NCBI GenBank assembly: GCA_030537935.1
Contig: JAUNUY010000004.1
Location: 162,314-226,313 of the forward strand
Reading direction: 5' to 3'
Origin: Eubacteriales bacterium
GTDB lineage: Bacteria > Bacillota > Clostridia > Lachnospirales > Lachnospiraceae
Length of the DNA: 64,000 nt
Made by a program: the position numbers and the translations under genes. The notes under the pieces were generated by a model that ran no database searches, was not told the origin of the DNA, and saw only the letters and a program-made list of their open reading frames with translations. Positions 59,328-64,000 of this stretch are shown piece by piece (the first letter of the stretch is position 1; every line of letters begins with the position of its first letter).

Positions 59328-60080
59328 ATGGAAGCGGGACATGAATTTTTAGCCCGGCTGGGTAAGACGAAGTTAAGGCCGGGCGGTGTAGAAGGTACGA
59401 ATTGGTTGTTGGAACAGGTTACGTTGAATGAGGATACAGAAGTGTTGACCGTGGCTTGTAACCGGGCAACGGATATGATTATGATGGCGGAGCGATACGG
59501 CTGCCGGATGACGGGCGTGGACCGATATCGGCCGGCCCTTGCGGATGCGGCGACAAACATCGCCGAGGCGGGGCTGGGGCATCGTCTGAAAGTGTTGCGG
59601 GCGGATGCGAGGAACCTGCCGTTTGATGATGCGTCCTTTGACATCGTCATGAATGAAGCGATGCTGACTATGATGACGGATAGCTCCAAGGCGGCCTGTA
59701 TCCGGGAATATGCCCGTGTCCTGCGACCGGGCGGTGCGTTGCTTACACATGACTTGTGTGTGCGGGACGTACCGGCAGCAGTGATTGACGAGTTGCGGGA
59801 ACTCTTGCAAATATCCGTAAATCCCTTGTCTTTATCGGGTTGGACGAATTTATTTCGACAAAACGGTTTTTGTCAAGTTCATGCGAGAACGGGACGGATG
59901 CATTTCCTAACACCACGGGCGCTCATTGAAGATGAAGGGGTTGGCGGGATGCTCCGGATCGTGCGGACGGCGCTTGCCACGCCGGAAGACCGGCAACGGC
60001 TTTATGCCATGCAGCGCTTCTTCCGTCGCTATCGCCGGAACTTACGATATATTACGGTGGTTTCACGGCGGAAATCGTAA
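59328..60080 (+). CDS. Class I SAM-dependent methyltransferase
   Basis: A 250-aa Rossmann methyltransferase of the UbiE/Methyltransf_11 type. Motif I is degenerate (EVLTVACNRATDMIMMAERYG, with ACNRATD in place of GCGxG). Motif II is MTGVDRYRPALADA, motif III KVLRADARNLPFDDASFDIVMNE split over two strands, and post-motif VLRPGGALLTHDLC. The C-terminal ~90 residues are basic and unique (RFFRRYRRNLRYITVVSRRK). SD AAAGGAGG precedes ATG 59328. The substrate is unknown. Confidence 0.87.
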   Translation: MEAGHEFLARLGKTKLRPGGVEGTNWLLEQVTLNEDTEVLTVACNRATDMIMMAERYGCRMTGVDRYRPALADAATNIAEAGLGHRLKVLRADARNLPFDDASFDIVMNEAMLTMMTDSSKAACIREYARVLRPGGALLTHDLCVRDVPAAVIDELRELLQISVNPLSLSGWTNLFRQNGFCQVHARTGRMHFLTPRALIEDEGVGGMLRIVRTALATPEDRQRLYAMQRFFRRYRRNLRYITVVSRRKS

Positions 60081-60206
60081 CGGTACCATATCCGTTTGAG
60101 GACGGCATGAGGTTTAACATACCGCGGATGGTATGTGCTGTCGGCGACGGATAGAGGACTTGCGGTTCCGACTGCCTCATGGCATAATGCTGTCAGGAGG
60201 TGTGAT

Positions 60207-60677
60207 ATGACGGGAGCGATTGTACATGTCGGCATAACGGTCAGGGATATGGAGCGGGCACTGCACTTTTATCGGGATATTTTAGGACTGACCTTCGAGG
60301 GCGAGATGGTGATGGCGGGGCCGGAGACGGACACCCTGTTTCAAGAAGAAAACGTGCGGGTACGTGTGGCCTATCTCAACGGCGGTAAAAACATACATTG
60401 TCCGCCGGTGGAGTTGCTGTGTTTTGATCACCCTGCGGCACGTCCGCATCGTGGCAGTCTGACCGAGGTGAGCATTGCCGAGATTTGTTTTGATACGGAT
60501 GATATCGATGCGGCCTATCACCATCTGATATCCTGCGGTACGGAATGTCTGTCACCGCCGCAGACCTTTGACCTGAGCGATCAGGGGTTCGGCGTCAGTC
60601 GTGCTTTTTATTTTCGGGATCCGGATGGAAACGTGTTGGAATATATACAGAGTTTGTCGGATGAATCGACGGTGTAA
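60207..60677 (+). CDS. VOC (glyoxalase/dioxygenase fold) family protein
   Basis: A 156-aa protein with two beta-alpha-beta-beta-beta modules of the vicinal oxygen chelate superfamily. The first module starts IVHVGITVRDMERALHFYRDILGL; the second has AEICFDTDDIDAAYHHLISCG and ends FYFRDPDGNVLEYIQ. The metal ligands His (HVGITV) and Glu (VLEYIQ) are present, compatible with a lyase or dioxygenase. The start is ATG 60207 with AGGAGG 7 nt upstream; a longer frame from 60135 lacks support. A hairpin (ACATACC/GGTATGT, about 60117-60135) lies upstream. Confidence 0.85.
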   Translation: MTGAIVHVGITVRDMERALHFYRDILGLTFEGEMVMAGPETDTLFQEENVRVRVAYLNGGKNIHCPPVELLCFDHPAARPHRGSLTEVSIAEICFDTDDIDAAYHHLISCGTECLSPPQTFDLSDQGFGVSRAFYFRDPDGNVLEYIQSLSDESTV

Positions 60678-60685
60678 ATAATGTC

Positions 60686-60722
60686 AAAAAGAAGCGGTCT
60701 CGGCGGGGGCCGCTTCTTTTAT
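60686..60722 (+). terminator. Terminator of the VOC gene
   Basis: AAAAGAAGCGG pairs with CCGCTTCTTTT across a short GC-rich loop. Confidence 0.85.
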
Positions 60723-61148
60723 TCCGGTTCGAGGTAAAGGATGTAAGCGGGACAGGGTGTTATGCCGGAGGCCACGACGGTTGGCGGAAACAATCGGTCG
60801 AGCGGTTCGTTATTTTACCATCTGTCCGCCGTGAGATAGGAAGAAGTCTTATGGGGGTATGGACACGGCATTCAAGTTGCGCCGGTCGCATGGTAAACGG
60901 ATAATCAGAAGGTGATGCGCATTGAATGTGAAAGAATACAAGAGCCACATCCACAAGAATTTGTATGTTTTCACATATAATATGCTGAAAGGGAAGCACA
61001 TCAATTCATGGGCAATTCGACATATACTTTGGTATTCTTCAAGGAATCGGTGACGATTGTTGTTGAATTTTATACAATACCTTACCGAAAAAGTAAAAAA
61101 AAGCGAACGATTCGACGAATTTCGACCCTTTCCGTACTTGATTCCATA
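60723..61148. other. Non-coding region upstream of ppdK
   Basis: No credible gene. An imperfect inverted repeat (ATGTGAAA-gaATACAA with TTGTAT-gttTTCACAT, about 60925-60979) stands alone; it may be an operator or a structured RNA element. Confidence 0.4.
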
Positions 61149-61177
61149 TTGATTTAATGATAGGCGTTTGCTATAAT
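61149..61177 (+). promoter_or_regulatory. Promoter of ppdK
   Basis: TTGATT (61149-61154), 17-nt spacer, TATAAT (61172-61177) with TGC before it. Confidence 0.75.
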
Positions 61178-61241
61178 GAGTATGAGATCAGGTGGATGGA
61201 AAACATCCCAAACCTGCTGTAAATTTAAAGGAGGAAGAGAG

Positions 61242-63869
61242 ATGGCGAAATGGGTGTATTTTTTTAACGAGGGAAATGCCCGTATGCGAGATTTGCTGGG
61301 TGGCAAGGGCGCAAACCTGGCGGAGATGACGGGCCTCGGTTTGCCGATACCGCAAGGCTTTACGATAACAACGGAAGCCTGTACGGACTATTATGCGGCC
61401 GGCAAAGAAATTCGGCGGGAAATTCAAGATCAGATTTTTGAAAACCTCAAAAAGCTCGAAGAGGAACAAGGCAAGAAATTCGGTGATGACGAAAATCCCT
61501 TGCTGGTATCCGTTCGTTCCGGTGCCCGTGTGTCCATGCCGGGAATGATGGATACAATTTTGAATCTCGGTCTCAATGATGTGGCAGTAGAAGGATTTGC
61601 CCGTAAGAGCGGCAATCCCCGTTTCGCATACGACTCTTACCGCCGGTTTATCCAGATGTTTGCCGACGTGGTAATGGAGCTGGATAAAGCGAAGTTTGAA
61701 GCAATTTTGTCCAATGTTAAGGCGGTAAAAAAGGTTCAGGATGATACCGATTTAACGGCAGAGGACCTGAAGGAAGTCATTCAGAAGTACAAAGATTTTT
61801 ATAAAAATGAATTGGGTACGGATTTTCCGCAGGAACCGCGGGAACAGCTGATGGAGTCGGTTAAAGCGGTATTTCGCTCATGGGATAATCCACGGGCCAT
61901 TTATTACCGTCGGATGAATGATATTCCGGGTGACTGGGGAACGGCGGTCAACGTACAGGCCATGGTCTTCGGTAATATGGGTGATACATCCGGAACGGGT
62001 GTGGCGTTTACGAGAAATCCGGCGACCGGTGAAGCGAAAATCTACGGCGAATATCTGATTAACGCACAAGGTGAGGATGTCGTAGCCGGTGTAAGAACGC
62101 CGCAACCGATTTCCAAGCTGCACGAAGATATGCCGCATGTCTACGAAGAGTTTATCGCTATCGCAAAACGACTGGAAGAGCATTACAAAGATATGCAGGA
62201 TATGGAGTTCACCATCGAAGATGAGAAGCTGTATTTCCTGCAAACGAGAAACGGCAAGCGGACGGCACAGGCGGCGTTGCAAATCGTCTGCGATTTTGTC
62301 GATGCGGGTGAGATTACGAAGGAAGAAGCCGTCATGCGGATTGAAGCGAAGGCACTGGATCAACTTCTGCATCCGGCATTTGAACCGACGGCATTGAAGA
62401 ATGCGAAGGTTATCGGTGAGGCGTTGCCGGCATCACCGGGAGCGGCTGCCGGCCGCGTGTACTTTACGGCGGAAACGGCTGCAAAAGCGGCGGAAGCGGG
62501 AGAACGGGTGGTTCTGGTTCGACTGGAAACTTCTCCCGATGATATTGAAGGTATGCATGCGTCGGAAGGTATTTTGACGGTGCGGGGCGGTATGACCTCT
62601 CATGCGGCCGTGGTGGCCCGCGGCATGGGAACCTGCTGTGTTTCCGGTTGCGGTGAGGTACATATCAATGAAGAGGAAAAGTTCTTTGAACTCTGTGGTG
62701 AGCGGATTCACGAAGGCGACTACATCTCATTGGACGGAACGACGGGTAAGATTTACTTAGGTGACGTAAAGACCGTAAAAGCGGAGATTTCCGGAAACTT
62801 TGAACGCATCATGAAATGGGCGGATGAAGTGCGGACCATGCAGGTACGTACGAATGCGGATACGCCCGAAGATGCGGCCAATGCCGTTCGGTTCGGTGCG
62901 GAGGGAATCGGTCTTTGCCGTACGGAGCATATGTTCTTCCTGCCGGATCGGATTCCCAGAATTCGCGAGATGATTCTGGCAAAGACGGTTGAAGAACGTG
63001 AAGCCGCGTTGGCACAATTGATTCCTTACCAGAAGAGTGATTTTAAGGGCTTATACGAGGTGATGGAAGGCCGTCCGGTGACCATCCGTTTCCTGGATCC
63101 TCCTTTGCATGAATTCTTGCCGACGGAGGAAGAGGAGATTGCCGTACTGGCAAAACAGATGAACCATACGGTGGCGGAGTTAAAGAACACGATTGATGAA
63201 TTGCACGAATTCAACCCGATGCTGGGTCACCGCGGTTGTCGTCTGGACGTGACCTATCCGGAAATTGCACGGATGCAGACGCGTGCCATTATTGAAGCGG
63301 CCATTGAGGTGAATCTGGAAAAGGGTTATAACATTGTTCCGGAAATCATGATTCCGCTCGTGGGCGAACGACGCGAGCTGGCATTCGTGAAGGCCATTGT
63401 CGATAAAACGGCGGCGCAAGTAATGGCTGAAAAGGGTGTGAATGTAGATTATCATGTCGGTACGATGATTGAAATACCGCGTGCGGCTTTGCTGGCGGAT
63501 GAAATCGCGGAAGAGGCGGAGTTCTTCTCCTTCGGCACGAATGACTTGACGCAGATGAGTTTCGGCTTTTCGAGAGACGACGCCGGCAAGTTTTTGGAAT
63601 CATATTATGCGAACGGCATCTATGAATCGGATCCGTTCCAACGCCTGGATCAAGCCGGGGTGGGCCAGCTGTTGAAGATTGCCGCAGAACGTGGCCGTAA
63701 GACGCGCAGCGATCTGCACTTGGGCATCTGCGGTGAACACGGTGGCGACCCGAGTACGATTGCATTTTGTCAACGTGTCGGTCTGGATTATGTTTCCTGT
63801 TCGCCGTATCGTGTACCGATTGCACGTTTGGCTGCGGCACAGGCGGCGATTGAAGAGAGACGTAAATAA
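61242..63869 (+). CDS. ppdK: Pyruvate, phosphate dikinase
   Basis: Interconverts pyruvate, ATP and phosphate with PEP, AMP and pyrophosphate; in anaerobes it can run in glycolysis or gluconeogenesis. The 875 aa cover all domains: the ATP-grasp region (MRDLLGGKGANLAEM, SVRSGARVSMPGMMDTILN, GDTSGTGVAFTRNPATGE), the swivelling phosphohistidine loop GGMTSHAAVVARGMG with the preceding Thr/Ser of the regulatory site, and the PEP/pyruvate barrel (GLCRTEHMFF, MLGHRGCRLDVTYPE, FSFGTNDLTQM, GICGEHGGDP). The start is ATG 61242 with AAAGGAGG upstream. With PFOR, at the other end of the window, it supports a pyruvate-centred anaerobic metabolism. Confidence 0.97.
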   Translation: MAKWVYFFNEGNARMRDLLGGKGANLAEMTGLGLPIPQGFTITTEACTDYYAAGKEIRREIQDQIFENLKKLEEEQGKKFGDDENPLLVSVRSGARVSMPGMMDTILNLGLNDVAVEGFARKSGNPRFAYDSYRRFIQMFADVVMELDKAKFEAILSNVKAVKKVQDDTDLTAEDLKEVIQKYKDFYKNELGTDFPQEPREQLMESVKAVFRSWDNPRAIYYRRMNDIPGDWGTAVNVQAMVFGNMGDTSGTGVAFTRNPATGEAKIYGEYLINAQGEDVVAGVRTPQPISKLHEDMPHVYEEFIAIAKRLEEHYKDMQDMEFTIEDEKLYFLQTRNGKRTAQAALQIVCDFVDAGEITKEEAVMRIEAKALDQLLHPAFEPTALKNAKVIGEALPASPGAAAGRVYFTAETAAKAAEAGERVVLVRLETSPDDIEGMHASEGILTVRGGMTSHAAVVARGMGTCCVSGCGEVHINEEEKFFELCGERIHEGDYISLDGTTGKIYLGDVKTVKAEISGNFERIMKWADEVRTMQVRTNADTPEDAANAVRFGAEGIGLCRTEHMFFLPDRIPRIREMILAKTVEEREAALAQLIPYQKSDFKGLYEVMEGRPVTIRFLDPPLHEFLPTEEEEIAVLAKQMNHTVAELKNTIDELHEFNPMLGHRGCRLDVTYPEIARMQTRAIIEAAIEVNLEKGYNIVPEIMIPLVGERRELAFVKAIVDKTAAQVMAEKGVNVDYHVGTMIEIPRAALLADEIAEEAEFFSFGTNDLTQMSFGFSRDDAGKFLESYYANGIYESDPFQRLDQAGVGQLLKIAAERGRKTRSDLHLGICGEHGGDPSTIAFCQRVGLDYVSCSPYRVPIARLAAAQAAIEERRK

Positions 63870-63946
63870 TCGGATACATTAAATATTCGTACAAAAAAAA
63901 GCAACGCTTAGTGACTCTTAATTAGGGATTTATTCCCTTAAAATAT

Positions 63947-63983
63947 AATCGGCATGAAGGAATTAACCTTTGTGCCGATTTTT
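63947..63983 (+). terminator. Terminator of ppdK
   Basis: AATCGGCA...AAGG pairs with CCTT...TGCCGATT, followed by TTT, about 75 nt after the stop. Confidence 0.8.
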
Positions 63984-64000
63984 ATATTTCCACTTTTCCT

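Overview
The window looks like chromosome from a low-to-moderate GC Gram-positive anaerobe (Bacillota). The signs are pyruvate:ferredoxin oxidoreductase, pyruvate phosphate dikinase, a clostridial-type secondary alcohol dehydrogenase, MurT/GatD, an infC-rpmI-rplT operon with a terminator leader and an AUU start, sortase-type wall proteins and strong SD sites. The giant repeat-rich wall proteins together with a Shr-like heme protein suggest a host-associated anaerobic coccus (Peptoniphilaceae/Tissierellia-like). That placement is inference; no rRNA gene is present.

Layout. (1) 1-7.0 kb, minus strand: the N-terminal part of PFOR, a cysteine desulfurase-TtcA pair, infC-rpmI-rplT with its attenuator, and a secreted, membrane-tethered glucosaminidase. 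(2) 7.1-13.5 kb, plus strand: an ECF transporter S component, valS, a 61-aa orphan, a TPR membrane protein, ispE and a GntR/FCD regulator, closely packed. (3) 13.5-15.5 kb: a non-coding and degenerate stretch with a candidate small RNA, a perfect 20-bp palindrome, two tandem 79-aa genes and the N-terminus of a phage scaffold-like protein, read as a decayed prophage fragment. (4) 15.5-18.0 kb: a DEAD-box RNA helicase, then about 1 kb of AT-rich non-coding DNA holding a strong promoter and a ~350-nt leader. (5) 18.0-32.2 kb: two co-directional giant surface protein genes (2854 and 1878 aa); only the second has a sortase motif. (6) 32.5-42.2 kb: an unknown membrane protein, MurT-GatD, a uracil-DNA glycosylase/HAD phosphatase fusion, a Cof-type HAD, a DUF368 polyprenyl-phosphate transporter, tRNA-Gln, a TauE/SafE permease, a sodium:solute symporter and a GNAT enzyme. 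(7) 42.3-48.4 kb: a COG0523 metallochaperone GTPase, a secondary alcohol dehydrogenase and a third repeat-rich wall protein. (8) 48.5-51.5 kb: thiS-thiF-thiG-thiH, with a terminator-like leader and no recognisable TPP riboswitch. (9) 51.5-60.7 kb: a DUF1722 protein, an MscS channel, an isoprenylcysteine methyltransferase-like protein, a 1446-aa Shr-like heme-uptake protein (HID-NEAT-LRR-NEAT-FIVAR-LPATG), an alpha/beta hydrolase, a methyltransferase and a VOC protein. (10) 61.2-63.9 kb: ppdK.

Main functional threads: surface adhesion and heme capture (four large secreted proteins, no sortase gene here); peptidoglycan chemistry (MurT/GatD, DUF368, glucosaminidase); thiamine thiazole synthesis; pyruvate/PEP interconversion. 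No CRISPR array, rRNA operon or intact insertion sequence was seen. Promoters, operators and hairpins are read by eye and are hypotheses unless stated otherwise.
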